Source: Andrena cerasifolii (lineage: Eukaryota; Arthropoda; Insecta; Hymenoptera; Andrenidae). Taken from it: a DNA stretch of 64,000 nucleotides. The stretch covers positions 2,170,001-2,234,000 of the forward strand of contig NC_135118.1 in NCBI RefSeq assembly GCF_050908995.1, given 5' to 3'. The translations under genes and the position numbers were made by a program. Positions 12,036-24,203 of the stretch are shown piece by piece. Under the pieces are notes generated by a model. It saw only the letters and a program-made list of their open reading frames with translations, had not been told where the DNA came from and did not search any database. Each line of letters begins with the position of its first letter. Position 1 is the first letter of the stretch.

Positions 12036-13299
12036 CGATATGTATCTTAAATTTGCTTTTCTTTATATTTTTATAATATCCTAATTTTTATAATAACCTA
12101 CACAAGGTGACCTTAAATAAAATAAATTATATATACAAATGGTAAAGGAAAGTTCTTTTACGTTTTCCAAAATTGAATCCAATACAAGGGCAGATTAAAA
12201 GATGAAACTACTTTATTGTTATTGCATTTTGTAACAAATAACAAATCTCTAACAAAAGCAGATGTGCGTGTGCATATACACGTCGATGTAACAGAAATCT
12301 GCTTTATGCTAGATCTGACAATGAAACAGATGAAGTGATTAAAAACCAGAATGGGGCATTGCGTCACCTTTGGAAATGTGAGAAACCAATAATAATACAG
12401 AATTCGATGAATTTCCTTAATTAATATTTTAATTTCTTTCTACTCTTAACACTAGTGCTACTATAGCTGCTGTTGCCACGAAAAAAAATCCGTTATTTGA
12501 CAGATTATTACGTAAAGTACAAGTACCTATTTCGGGTTTCAAAGATTCAAGGCCAAATTTTGCACCCTCTTCTTTCCATAACATTTAAATAACCCCGCAA
12601 ATGATTCAATCTAAAATTGAATCCTCGATTTAGAATCGGCTGATACCTACTTATCACAATCGAATAGTCGATCTTGCAATGTACTTAATAGGTACGAAGT
12701 GTGATTTGTATGCCGCACATGGTTTCTCGTGGCACAGATATAAGCTTCCGAATTGATAGTGGGGTGGCTTCGAATATAATCCATCTAAACTGTAAAATTG
12801 ATAAGAGATGTACCATGCTAATGCTGTGTAACCGTTTGACGGCAGTTCGCTCGGGGGAAAGTGAGCTTAACCAAATGTAGACGCCGGTTGTGCGCGTAAC
12901 TTTGTTTGTGGTGTTTCCAAAAACGGGGGTGCGACAGTTCGTTGGACAGTCAAGCATTCTTTCCCTTCTCAAACGAAAGCAAGTCTCTGAAATTCCACTT
13001 TCGACAGATCCTTCGCATCAAACTGTTTATGTCGTAAAAATTCTTTCAAAATATACATCATCATTGGGAGTGTTTATATCTTTCTGTTTGCATTCAGTTA
13101 AATGTGGGTAGTTACTCACATTCGATCGAGGTGTAAGATTTGAATTGCGCCAACTGTACCTTTTAAGAAACTGATGCCGTACTGCAACGCTATGCGTTAT
13201 TAAATATCGTATGCGACGTCCAAGTTGCGAGAGCTATTTGTAGGTTAGGATAAGTTCATTACAAAATCAAAGCATCACTGGATATTTAATGCAAGCTAT
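12036..13299. other. Upstream region of the TMEM272-like gene
   Basis: No open frame with coding character. The stretch from about 12680 to 13299 is less AT-rich and free of obvious repeats, which suits a promoter and 5' untranslated region for the gene starting at 13300. No TATA box or splice pair can be pinned down. Confidence 0.35.
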
Positions 13300-16200
13300 A
13301 TGCATTGGCTTCAAGCAACAAATATACGTGAAGAGATGCCGTTGAGTCAACTGAGTCAAAGTAATAACATCGATACAAACGAGAGTGTAAATCCTGGCAC
13401 CAGTACTCAGATAACGTCTACTTGTTATACGCCTCCACCATCTTATCATAATATTAACTTACCTCTGGGTCATCAGTCGACATTGACTAATGACCGTGGT
13501 GCACCACCTTCTTACGAAGAAGCCATAGATCCAAATGGTAAACAACATTCTTAACCCCTTGACGACCCAGGCCTTGGAACCAAAATGTTACTATACGGGC
13601 AGGGCCCAATAACTTACCTTAGAAATTGAGCGTTATGTATAACAGCTTATACGAGTCTCCGTTTATGTACATAAAGGGAGAGCATAACTCAAACAGTTGC
13701 ATAGGTCCGTATCTGGGACTGGCGCGAGTCGATGTATGAAGAACCAGGGACCTGGAACGATGTTTTCTTGTTTCGGTTCAGCTCTGATAATAATAACTTT
13801 GTTTCGGTTAATATAGTTCCTGCTGGAAAATGTTTTGTTTCCATCAGAATGAAAAACAAATTTTGTTCCGAACCGGTTATTTCATTTATAAAAATAATTT
13901 GTATAAACTTATTTTAACAATTTTATTGCCTTTGGTACATATATTATAAAATATTATACGTTATAGTTATGTATTATAGAATATTATATATTATGTCTTA
14001 TGAAAAAAATTTAGGGCGGTATTCTCAGACGCTACTTATTCTTAAGCAAGTGCTTAAGCATGCGGTATCCTCTACTAACCTAGTAGCTAGTAAAGGATGC
14101 CGAATGCTTAAGCATTTGCTTAAGAGTAAGCAGCGACTGAGAATACTGCCCTTAGAGTTTTGATGCTTTCAGTTGCAAGCCGTGCCCACGAGAGCGAGAT
14201 TCCCAATACCTCTCCCAGCACCGCAGCCAGCCTTATCAGACTCCTTTTTTTACTGACACGAAACATGATGAAAATAAGAGGCGCACACAATTTAAATTTC
14301 TTAACCTGAAGCGTGCAGAACGTTATTAGTTGGAATTTTTAATTTGGTTATATAGTTTTCATTCCTGCAATAGGGTTAAGAATTTCGTTTCGTTTCTGTT
14401 TCTGTTCCAGAAAAATATTTTGTTCTTTTCGTTCATCATTTTTGTTTCTGTTCCGTTCCGGGTCCCTGTGAAGAACATAGGGTCCGTATAAGATATGGAG
14501 ATCTCGCCCATGTATGAAGCAGAGTTGGTCGTCAGGGGTTAACAAAACGTGCTAAATTAAACTATTTGTATTTTGAAGAGGTGATTATTTTTATTTTTCA
14601 GCTCCTCCTCCATCCTATGATTCATTATTTGGTCGTATGAGGGAAGCTCATAAAACTTCAAAAGGAGTGTTTGATTTTTTGAAGAATATTATCGTCTTAC
14701 TTTTAGGCACTAGTAAGGAAAAATACAGATTACAGATTGGCGGTATAGATTTCTTCAGGAAGTGACTCACTAATCTTATATTTTATTGATTTCAGTTGGA
14801 TGTACGATTATTATAGGAGTAACGATAGTAGTTCCAATATGTATGATGATCATTGGAGGACTGTATCTCAATGATTGCCCGCAAGGAGAATATATTCCTG
14901 TGTATTTGTTAGTGGGTGGTGGTTTCGGGGTTTTCAAACAGTTATTACATTTGTCCGCGAGAGTGCGTCAACGTCAAGAAGAGCAAGACGAAGAAAGAAT
15001 ACGACAATCTCCTACACAAACGCTAATTAATTGCTTCATGCTTGGTTGGTTTATCATAGGTCAGTAACATGACCAATACCTTACTTTACTATCCATTACA
15101 GTAATCCCCCGTTATGAGTTCGACGAACGGGGCTGGCGGCGGACTCATAGTGGCTTGCGGTAGAGTTGGGCAAACATAATATCTAGATAAAAGGTACTTA
15201 CGGGTAGTCGTTATTCAAAGTTTGAATTTTGATGATTTAGCTTTAGTTTTAGTCATGCGCCAGAGATGAAGCCGGTTATTGAAGGATCTTTAGCTCTGGG
15301 GTTGTGACTAACGTGGTTTCAGCTTTCATTCAATTTTTAGTCTAGAAAACGACTAACCGGTGAAAGCCTTTGTGGGCCGACCCGCGTGCGGTCGCCTGCC
15401 GGTCAGATTGTACAGAATCTGAATTTGTTTATTTTTCATCATATCAATATGAAAGTGACATCAATGGATTCCTGGCGTTCTCCCGATTAATTGAACAGAA
15501 AATAATTTAAATCGGACTATTTTTAACGATACGGGCTTTGAATTTTGCAAATAAATTTCTCACGTAATATCCTTAATCATGGTCCGAATTATATCATTTT
15601 TTATACTTTCATCAACACTTATCAAAAACAGGAAGATTTTATGTGGCCCGTCGGTATTATTGCTTTCGGCTGTCAACGGACGGTCTACTATCTAGACCCG
15701 AAGGTCGTCGCTCGCAGCGAGAAAGCAAAACAGTGGGGTGGGTAGGTTTTTTCCGATAATCCGAGCCCAAAGGCTTTTCAACGATTGAAAGATTGTACAT
15801 ATATATATTCTTTCTGATGCTTTCCCCTACAATTATTATGGTGGGTTACTTAACAAAAAAACGACAGTTTGCCTACGAATATTCAATGTTGGGCATACAA
15901 TTATTATGGTTGGTTAAGAAATTTATTTTCAAAATTCAAAGCCCGTTTCGTTAAAAATAGTCCGATTTAAATTATTTTCTGTGCAATTAATCGGAAGAGC
16001 GCCAGGAATCCATTGGTGTCACTTTCATATTGATATGATGAAAAATAAACAAATTCAGATTCTGTAGAATCTGACCGGCAGGCGACCGCGCGCGGGTCGG
16101 GCCGCAAAGGCTTTCACCGGTTAGTCGTTTTCTAGACTAAGAATAGCATGAAAGCTGATCAACGTTTTTCACAACCCAAGAGGAAAGGCCTTTGAATAAC

Positions 16201-16782
16201 CAGCGTCATCTCTGGCGCCTTCAATAAAGTTAATTCGGGTGACTTTTAGTCGACTAAGGAAAAAGATGAAGTCGACTAAGGAAAAAGATGAATCTTTAGT
16301 TGAAAAGTTATTTCAATCATTTTTTAGTCGAATAATGGTCAACTCTAGCTTGCGGACATGGTTCAGTATCATGCTTTCTCTCTTTCGTACCCGACGGCAA
16401 CTTCGTGTCGACGCTTTCGTGTCTTTTCGCTCGTTCTCCGGTTCTCTCACTCTCGTCCGCAGGCTTCCAAGAAATGGTGGTGATAGTCGCCGGACTCTCA
16501 ACGGGAGGAAAAAACGGACTCATAACGGGGGATTACTGTATATCATTTATAGCCATTTCACTTTCGCATGTATTACGTCTTGCAGGCTCAATGTGGGTGT
16601 ATAAGGAATATGAACCAAATTATGATCCAGCTCGTGGGAAATATTGCAACAAAACATTATATTTATTCGCCTTTTGGCTGATTACATCCGTATACATATG
16701 TTTGGGAGTGGTAACAGCTGGTCTTTGTAGCATTTCGGTAGCAAGTATCGCATTTCAGAGACCGCCGCCTGATCTAATGTGA
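13300..16782 (+). CDS. TMEM272-like four-pass membrane protein with PPxY motifs
   Basis: Four exons: 13300-13537, 14602-14712, 14796-15059 and 16586-16782. All borders are GT-AG and introns phase 1; the join gives 269 residues. The N-terminal cytosolic-looking part has three PPxY motifs (residues 45-49, 69-72, 81-85), which in known proteins bind WW domains of Nedd4-type ubiquitin ligases. Hydrophobic segments lie near 108-140, 150-166, 192-208 and 229-254. A charged linker rich in Arg, Gln and Glu is at 172-187. The segment YEPNYDPARGKYCNKTLYLF before the last membrane span is the recognisable insect TMEM272-like signature. A second ATG at 13336 would give 257 residues. The last intron is swollen by a pogo-like element (15099-16538); intron 1 holds a MITE (14014-14151). 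Membrane role unknown. Confidence 0.85.
14014..14151. mobile_element. GGGCGGTATTC MITE, copy 2
   Basis: A 138-bp hairpin in intron 1 of the TMEM272-like gene, with TTA on both sides (14011-14013, 14152-14154). It is the same length as the copy at 26259. Confidence 0.9.
15099..16538. mobile_element. Pogo/Tigger-like non-autonomous element
   Basis: The ends are CAGTAATCCCCCGTTATGAG and its complement, with TA immediately outside (15097-15098, 16539-16540). TA duplication and a CAGT...CGTTAT terminus are typical of the pogo/Tigger branch of Tc1/mariner. There is no transposase; the interior is mostly another fold-back (15255-16218). It lies wholly inside the last intron of the TMEM272-like gene. 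Confidence 0.75.
15255..16218. repeat. Fold-back nested in the pogo-like element
   Basis: The arms of about 320 bp start ATGCGCCAGAGATGA and share CTAGAAAACGACTAACCGG. The centre, about 15640-15780, is homologous to 45540-45720. The arm segment near 15450-15530 also resembles 37735-37830. Confidence 0.7.
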
Positions 16783-18560
16783 AAGATCACCATCTCGTCT
16801 TAATGCGAGAAAAATTTTATTATTTTGGGAACAAAACGATTGAATATTATTGTGGAAAAGTATCTGCGGATATGAATGACACATTAAAAACAGGGCACAA
16901 ATATTCGTCCATGCTTACGTACCTGAGATGCTTGAACAACAGTCTGTAAACGGATCGGTTTGCACGTTAAACGCACATAAAAATGCGCTCAAGTTCCATA
17001 ATCTGGTGCTTGTAATCGTTTGCGGCAACAACTCTTGAGTTCCAAAATGTCCAATTGATCTTAACAGAAACAGGACACTTAATTATATTCTTTAGTCGCA
17101 ACGACGCGAGGGAATGTGTTAAACACGATTGAGAGAGATTAGGATAAGAAAGTATGTAGTCTAGTTAAAAAGATAAAAATACTAGTGACCATATTACTTT
17201 TTGTATCGTTGAAACTAGTAGATATAATTAGGTGTCCAGTTTCTGATGGGACACCCTGTATATGCTTCATTTACATTTCGACATTATAATACATTCTTGT
17301 TATGGATTACATCGACCTCTCGAAATTGGTATGTTGAGAGCAAGAGAAAGAACATGCTTTAATCGATTCAGAGCTGTGGATAGTACGCAATAATTGCGGA
17401 TGTTTTTTTTTATTGTGACAAGAGGTTGCAGAATTGTAGATCGACGTTATTTCGCCATCGAAATGTCTTCTGCTTATGGATAGAATACTCAGGTCGTGTC
17501 ATTGAAGATTTTAACGCATTATTGTGCTACCACGATAAGTGGTGTCTAACGGCAGCTGTTTAACAGTTCTTTACAAGTGAAAAATGTTCGCTCACTTGTA
17601 TAAAAAACATAGCTTATCGTTGAAAAACTATGACGTATCGCAAGACACAGTTTTTATTCCTTTGCCCACTCCTCCGTCCTCTTAAACCTTTCGACCGCCA
17701 TTGAGCTGTTACATATGTCAATGATATAGTCGAACAATCGTTTTATAAAAGACTCATTTGAAGACTTAAGGGGTGAACTTGTATATTAAAAGAACTCACT
17801 CCTTTTGAACTTTTCAAAGGTATTCGAATGTCAGTATTCATTAGTATTGTTAGAAATTGCGATTTTTAACAAATTGTCATGTCCTGATTGGTATTTAAGG
17901 ATAGTGGAGGATAAACTTAATTAAAGTTAATATATATATACACACGCATATATATGTATATTGCTCATATATATGTATATTATTGACATATGTTAATATG
18001 TAACAATCTTTCTTCCACTTTCGTACGTCTCTTTACTTTTTAACATTTCCGTCTTCCTGTTAAGTACTGTTCAACCACTTGTACATACTTCACGAGAGAC
18101 TGTAGATATGCATGTGTGTGTTTGTGTCGAGAGAAATGCATACATACTTTTTATTCATATATATATATATAAGCAAACGCGTACACATACAATACGTATA
18201 CTTACATGCTTGCATGCACATAAACGAATCGACAAGCGAGCTTGCGCTTCAATAAACATAGAGAATGGAAGAGAAAACACTTGTAATCTCTATGACTATG
18301 TGTATAAAAGGTTCGCGAAAGGTAAACCGAATAGACTGTAATTGTCCTCGATCTGAGCGTTTACGCTTGGCTATACACTAACACGCACCCGCGTTCTATC
18401 CGTTGCTATTTCAATGTGTAACACGACGAACACTATGACGATGCGATTTCGAACGAGGTCTACGCGTGCCTGTAAAATAAATTCTACATTGTCTATTATT
18501 ATTATCACGTGCGCACATTTGTTATTATAATTTCCTAAATAAACTGCTTAAAACCATGTT
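16783..18560 (+). other. Probable 3' region of the TMEM272-like gene
   Basis: No coding frame and few repeats. The first plus-strand AATAAA signals lie at 18476-18481 and 18538-18543, so a long 3' untranslated region of about 1.7 kb is possible. TA/CA-rich microsatellite tracts lie at 17928-17998 and 18150-18170. Confidence 0.35.
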
Positions 18561-19088
18561 GCCCGTATTGTTTCCGTAGAAGTCTCTCTTGTGCTTTCTA
18601 AGCCCTACAGCACCGCACTGTTGCTGTGCAATATTGCAGGCAATGTTGCAGCAATGTTTTGATGTTCGCCCGGTTCACAGCAACGTTGCTGTGCAATATT
18701 CGAACTTATAGTCCTACAGCGCAAAAAAACTTTAAACTCAAATTTTTCAAAAACGAAGGCTCATTTTGACAAACTCCATTAGGGTTTTGTAACACTAGGT
18801 ATGTACTACAACTTCCACCCGGTGTCATTCCACACATTAAAATATACACGATGAGTCACCTAATATTTAAATTTAAAATATCTCCGTTGTTTTTAATGAT
18901 ACGAGAAAAGAGATATCAGGAAAAAAATGTTTGCTTGGGGGGGGGGGGCAATTATTGTGCTGGAGAAGACTTTTTTTCTCAAGGTCATATTTCTCAAACT
19001 TTCAAGATTGTCGATGTGTTTTTAAATGGGAAGACATATTTTTATTAGTGTAACATTATAGCCAACGAAAAGATAAATTCAAACATTC
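18560..19088. other. Short repeats around TTGCTGTGCAATATTG
   Basis: TTGCTGTGCAATATT occurs at about 18622 and again near 18685, with GCAATGTTGCAGCAATG between them. This looks like the end of an unknown element. The rest of the stretch, including a run of ten G at 18937-18946, holds nothing that can be supported as a gene. Confidence 0.3.
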
Positions 19089-19212
19089 CAGACTGCACAC
19101 GACATCTTAAAGATGTCCATTTTACGATTGTTTTACGTCTGAATATCTGAACGTCCTGATTCGGGACAAAGATATCTTTAATATGTCTTATGGACCTGTT
19201 AAAGATATCTTA

Positions 19213-19825
19213 GGACGGTATTCACAAACGTGTCTTAAGCTTAAGACCGTCTCTAGCATTTGCTTAAGATGCCGCCTAGATTCATAAACGTGCCTTAAGA
19301 TAATCTTTAAGTCGTGCTTAAGCATTTGCTTGAGGAAGATCTTGTTTAAATAAGTAAATGTTTGTATGATGTCACATGTTCTCAAGCCAACTCAAGTATT
19401 TGCTCAAGATGCTGCATATATAGATTCATAGATTCAGTGACTTAAGATAATCTTATTACCCTGATAACCATCTATCTCCAGTCTGACATCAGATTGGTAG
19501 CAGGGTCTGGCTCAGGCATGAGAGCGCAGTGTCTGACTGTCTGATCTGCTGCGGATCTGCTGCCGATCTGACATTAGGCACTGACATCAGGCTCTGCACC
19601 TCAGAACGCAGCCATCTGCGGACACAGACGACTACGGTTCTGATGTCAGATTCTGCTGCTCAGATCTGGCTATCAGGGTAGATATAAGCAATTGCTTATT
19701 CAAAGCAAATTCTTAAGATCATCTTAAGCAACGCCTATGAATTCCTGATGTCTTAAGTGAAATAAAATCGTCTTCCAGAAGATGATCTGAAGCATTTCCT
19801 TAAGAAACGTTTATGAATACCGACC
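19213..19825. mobile_element. GGACGGTATTC element, 613 bp
   Basis: The ends are GGACGGTATTCACAAACG and its approximate complement, with TTA on both sides (19210-19212, 19826-19828). A diverged relative of the GGGCGGTATTC MITEs, interrupted by the element at 19459-19678. Confidence 0.7.
19459..19678. mobile_element. CCCTGATA-family element, copy A (220 bp)
   Basis: The ends are CCCTGATAACCATCT and the complement of CCCTGATAGCCAGATCTG. The interior is rich in CAGATC/TCTG words. It matches parts of the 409-bp copy at 19933-20341 in inverted orientation. Confidence 0.7.
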
Positions 19826-19843
19826 TTAAAGACGTCTTAAAGG

Positions 19844-20508
19844 CAGGGCCGGCGCGAGGATGGTTGGCGCCCTTAAGCATGAAAATTGTTGGCGGCCCCA
19901 AAATTTTGCATCTGTTTTCTATTTAATATGTTCCCTGATAGCCAGATCTGGCAGCAGAATCTGACGTCAGAATTGCAGCAGTCTGTGTCCGCATTTGGCT
20001 GCGTTCTGATGTGCAAAGCCTGAGGTGCAGTGCCTGATGTCAGATGGACAGCAGATCGACAGCAGATTTCGTAGTCTGCTAGGCATAGCATAGCGCCATC
20101 TGAGATTCAGAATTACCAAGCAATTGCCTACAGATGGCGCTGTTGCTGTGCCTAGCAGACGGCGAAATTTGCTGTCGATCTGCTGTCCATCTGACATCAG
20201 GCACTGCACCTCAGGCTCTGCACATCAGAACGCAGCCAAATGCGGACACAGACTGCTGCAGTTCTGACGTTAGATTCTGCGCTCTCGTGCCAGACCCTGC
20301 TCCCAATCTGATGTCAGATTGGAGACAGATGGTTATCAGGGTTTTGTCTTTTCGCGGTATAATAAAAAAAAGGATTACATTTACATTTTTTTTTTATGTG
20401 GGAGTTGGATTTCTTTATTATTAAGCGTGCGATATAGTTCTTTAGCACCCCCTTCGGCTGGCGCCGCAATGCGGCGCATAACTTGCATGATGGGTTCCGT
20501 CGGCCCTG
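19844..20508. mobile_element. hAT-type element with 8-bp duplication
   Basis: The ends are CAGGGCCGGCG and CGTCGGCCCTG, flanked by an exact 8-bp duplication CTTAAAGG (19836-19843, 20509-20516). No transposase remains. It is interrupted by the copy-B element at 19933-20341, so its own sequence is only about 256 bp. Confidence 0.85.
19933..20341. mobile_element. CCCTGATA-family element, copy B (409 bp)
   Basis: A near-perfect fold-back with ends CCCTGATAGCCAGATCTG and CAGATGGTTATCAGGG. The apparent frames here are products of the palindrome. It is nested in the hAT-type element at 19844-20508. Confidence 0.75.
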
Positions 20509-20816
20509 CTTAAAGGTGTCTGTAAAAAGACATCTTTAAGATGAATTTATTTGCGTGGAATATTAAACACATAGTAGCGCAATTATCGTACATTTGTTTC
20601 GTCAATTTTTCTTTAATACAATTATATGACAGTGTGTGTGTGACAAACATGGGCATAAGAATATACCCAGTCAGCCACGTCCGTTTTGCAGATTTTGCGC
20701 AACACCTGAGTACAAATGTTTGTGACAGAAAGACTACAGATTTGATACAGGATTTGTTATATTCGATGATGAAAGCAGACTGACAGCAGAAAGCCAACAG
20801 ATTGCGCTGCCTTAAC

Positions 20817-21007
20817 TTGCGAGCAGATTGGCGGCAGGGTCTGCTGATACAATTTAATGGCGGAAATTGATCAGATTCTGTGCAAAGCGATTTGGAGGCA
20901 GATAGGCAGCAGAAATCAAGCAGATCCTGTTGACATAGCCTGCGAGCAGTTTGGCGGCAAACACTGCGGAGAATCTGCTGATACAATTTAATGGCAGAAA
21001 TCGAGCA
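20817..21007 (+). repeat. Imperfect ~124-bp direct duplication
   Basis: TGCGAGCAG followed by TTGGCGGCA and later TCTGCTGATACAATTTAATG occurs at 20817-20880 and again at 20940-21007. Two tandem units are seen; origin unknown. Confidence 0.6.
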
Positions 21008-21011
21008 GACC

Positions 21012-21037
21012 CACGGTGTAATAGACAGGTGTTCCGA
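21012..21037 (+). repeat. 26-bp end repeat, inverted partner at 26413
   Basis: CACGGTGTAATAGACAGGTG plus TTCCGA is present here and exactly reverse-complemented at 26413-26438. The two copies bound a 5.4-kb interval that contains the LINE. Confidence 0.7.
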
Positions 21038-21201
21038 CTCTGTACCTTTTACCCCAGCGATTTTGTTTGCCGATTTCTGTTTAGTTCCCCTGGCCGCCGC
21101 GAGAGGCGTCGTGACTTAGAAGGCATATACATATGTGTTAATGAGATTGTGGTAGTAGAGATTTTAATGGTATTACTGGGCTTGCCAGAAAAATCCTACG
21201 C

Positions 21202-21325
21202 GTAATGGAGGGGGAACATGCCACGCATGCGCGTGATGACGCTGTTCATTTGACTGAGCCTTGACGTCGATTGGTTGACGGGGTCATCACGCGCACGCGT
21301 GACGTGTTCCCCTTCCACTACGAAT
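21202..21325. repeat. Interrupted palindrome with GTCATCACGCGC stems
   Basis: GGGGGAACATGCCACGCATG and GCGTGATGAC face their approximate complements at 21281-21320. The palindrome is immediately followed by TATATAAAATG and AATAAAGG motifs, so the block may belong to an LTR-like regulatory region. Confidence 0.45.
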
Positions 21326-21576
21326 AGGAATTCCATACCAGGCCTGTATATTATATATATAAAATGCCTTTGTGGGGGATCTGACACAACCACTGTCATA
21401 TCCAGTGGTGTGACTAACCCGAATAAAGGGATCACCACCTTCAGAGAAGGAAAGAAAGGAAAGAGCGCTTCGTCCCGGGCCCGCCAGTGGACTCATCAGT
21501 AAGGCTACCTGGCGGGACCCTGCCGTTTTTTATAAAAGTGTTTATTGGACCTTTCTGTACATTTTGTGTGCTTATA

Positions 21577-21948
21577 ATGGCTCTAAAAACATATATAAAA
21601 AATAGCCAATCAGTAGTGGGGTGGAATGTTATTTGTCCGGTGCAACGAAAACTTATAACTAACTGGTCGTCGTTGGATGGAACTATTGGTGAAGCGCTAT
21701 TGATTTTAATCGTGAAAAAGGAAAATAAACATTCTCTATCGTTTCCGCTTAGGACATATGGTTTGGGAAAAGAAATCGCGGCCTGGTGGCCGGTAAAAAA
21801 CGCAAGCCTCATTTTTGTTGCGGAAATTAACTTAGAAACTAAGGGGAGGAAGAGGGTGGGAGAGTATTTACAAAGGAGGAGGTGTAAAGAAAAGAGGAGA
21901 AGTAAGAGGAAAAGAAGGGGTATGTACAGAGGATTATTTACAGGGTAA
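21577..21948 (+). other. Unrecognised open frame downstream of LTR-like sequence
   Basis: An ATG at 21577 opens a 124-codon frame beginning MALKTYIKNSQSVVGWNV and ending in a Lys/Arg-rich tail. Upstream (21330-21520) are a TATATAAAA box, an AATAAA signal and a TGGCGGGACC block that could be a primer-binding site. It may be the start of a retroelement gag, but no domain is recognisable. The basic tail is low-complexity. Confidence 0.25.
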
Positions 21949-22039
21949 CTCGTACGCCCCTTTCAACTGCCAAACGGCCCCGGATCATTTCTCCCTCGCC
22001 CGTAGTAGACTTCTACGGCGTTCGATTAATTCGGGTATG

Positions 22040-24203
22040 TGTGTGGATGTGGCGGAGAGCCACCAAAGCTGTTTAAAGTTTAGTCTGTGAAAATCTCACT
22101 TGTCTCTGATGGGGATGGTTACTGAGTATTTGAATTTATCATGGTTGTTCATGAAATCTGTGTGCGTGTATGCAATTAGTTTATTTGCTTTATTTCGACG
22201 CCAGTGGTAAATTAACGGTATGTTGTTGCCATCTTGTATAAGGCCTCGGATATCGCATTCGATAAATGTTTGTGGGGCCACGTACCCTGACGCAAGTTGT
22301 CTGTGTGTGGGGGTTTCGGATGGAGTGACGAGGGAATTGATAATGGCGTTATCATTGTGCGGGAGTTTACTGAAGTACTCCCGGGCGAGGGAGATTATGA
22401 ACGAGTCTAGTCGGAGTATGTCCGCTCAGTCATACAGTATTTGGTTACTAATATAATGTTTCCAGTCAGATTCTGGAGTCCGATAAAGCCTAAGGAAGGC
22501 GCGCAAGCACTTGCGCTCCAGAGCCCGGACCTTCTCGTCGATGGTATGGTTAAAATTCCATAGAATGGGCGCGGCGTACGTCATTATAGGTCGGGTCAAT
22601 AGCATATATAGAATCGTTTTGGCCCTGCCTGTAAGGTGCCTGTTATAGAACATCCTGCTATTGGCCAGGAAGGCCCTGATGGCTTTTTCAATCTGGGTGT
22701 CTAAGTGCCTATTTCCCCGCAGAAGATAGTCAATTATTCCCAGGTACATGACTACCTTCTTATGCGGGATGAGCAGCTTGTTGCATGTACCCGGTATCGT
22801 GGCCGAGATCTGGAAGTGCTTGACGTCTACCCTGGCCTTGGGCGTGATGTTTCTGATCGGTTTCCGGAACAGCATCGTCTTGCACTTGAGAGGGTTGAGT
22901 CGCAGGTTCCACGACATGTAATATCTGTTAATTTTGTCGACGACCGAGTCCAGTCCGTTCTGGATAGTTTCGACTCTATTACCGGCGACGTATACAACTA
23001 CGTCGCCGGCGAAGGCGAGGAAGCCGGCACTCCCCTGTTCTTTAAAACCGAAGAGATCTAGGAGGTCACCCAGAAATATGTTGAACAAGACTGGCGAGTT
23101 GACTGTGCCCTGTTGTAATCCCTCCGCTATGTAGAATTCGGTAGGGGAAAGTCTCTTCCCGTACCATGTATGGAAGGACTTGCCAGATATCATGTCCCAT
23201 ACCATGTGAACCAATCAGGAGAGAAAGCCTCCCTTGTGGATCCTGTAGAGCAGCCCGTCCACCGAATCAAAAGCCTTTTCGAGGTCGAGGAAGGCCGAGC
23301 CAAGTAGCTGGTTGTTGCCGACCATAGTGTTTAGATTCGACAGGAGCCTGTGAATCGCATATACCGTAGAGTGTTAGAATTTGAATCCAAAGTGCCTGTC
23401 CGGTATGATTTTCTTGGCGGTACAAAAGGACACTAAAGAGTCGTTTATGACCACCTCGAATATCTTGCTAAGGCTCGGCATCAAGCTGATGGGCCTATAG
23501 CTGGATGGGTCGTTAGAATTTTTCCCTTTCTTCAATACCGGGAGAACATTCGCGCACTTCCATTTACGAGAGAAGTAGCATATGTTTATGGCATTGTTTA
23601 GCAGGATTGTGAGGTCGATGATCATGTTTGTGGGGAGGTGTTTAAGTACTATGGGGGGGGGGGGGGTGCCGTCAAAACCACAGGATGTTTTATTGGGGAG
23701 CCTAAAGAGTTTAACCGCTAGGGATGGGGGTCGCAAAAGGGGTCAGGCATGCTAACTAGAACAAGGGTGTTGCCGTTGCTGATCGAGATCTTGATTATAG
23801 TGTATTCTAGTATCTCGTGTGTTTTGTTGAGCGTTGGCTGGATTTCCTGGAATGGGATCCTCTTTCTGATAAGGATGGCCGTGCCCCCTCCTAGAATCGC
23901 ATTTGGTCTGTCCCTCCTTATCAGGTTGTAATCTTTAAATGTTAGTTTATGATTGTGGTTCAGTTTAGTCTCTGAGAGTAATATAGCCTCGTGACTGTGT
24001 TTGCGGAGGAATTGGAGGAGATCCAGCCTACGTTGGTTTACCACAATTGAGTTAACATTTATGGCAGCCACTCTAGATTTACTACTATACCGACCGTTAT
24101 TAATCATTAGCTTTGGGAATGAAAGCGTTAAGAAGGAATCCAATGTCCGCAGTGTTAGCCCCGCAATAAGGGCGGTAAGGGATTGGAGTTGTTCTGCGAC
24201 CAT
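22040..24203 (-). pseudogene. LINE ORF2: endonuclease and reverse transcriptase, broken
   Basis: The first part (24203-23718) carries endonuclease motifs: AINVNSI, then LLSETKL with the catalytic Glu. It stops short after about 160 residues and is joined with a frame shift near 23725 to the RT part. This implies loss of the endonuclease C-terminus and the linker. RT motifs follow: YRPISLMPSLSKIFE, then FLDLEKAFDSV with the first catalytic Asp, then GLQQGTVNSPVLFNIF. The usual YADD box reads FAGD, so a catalytic Asp is lost. In-frame stops occur near 23377, 23214 and 22425; coding similarity continues past the last to about 22096. It encodes no working enzyme. Confidence 0.85.

Larger units (their letters stand above)
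19089..20550. mobile_element. Partial CTTAAAGACGTC-type element hosting four insertions
   Basis: The left edge near 19089 (CCAGACTGCACACGACATC) parallels the start of the 10351-12035 element. CTTAAAGACGTC motifs resume at 19825-19843 and 20509-20540. The right terminus is not recognisable. Elements at 19213-19825 and 19844-20508 are inserted in it, and each of those contains a further element. Confidence 0.45.

Noticed and set aside
17928..18341. 77-codon ORF over TA/CA-rich DNA
   Set aside because: Low-complexity microsatellite translation, in the probable 3' region of the TMEM272-like gene.
20134..20424. 96-codon ORF with many Cys and Ser
   Set aside because: It lies in the arms of the CCCTGATA fold-back, and a mirror ORF exists on the other strand.
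22705..23061. 118-codon plus-strand ORF
   Set aside because: Antisense shadow of the LINE reverse transcriptase on the minus strand.
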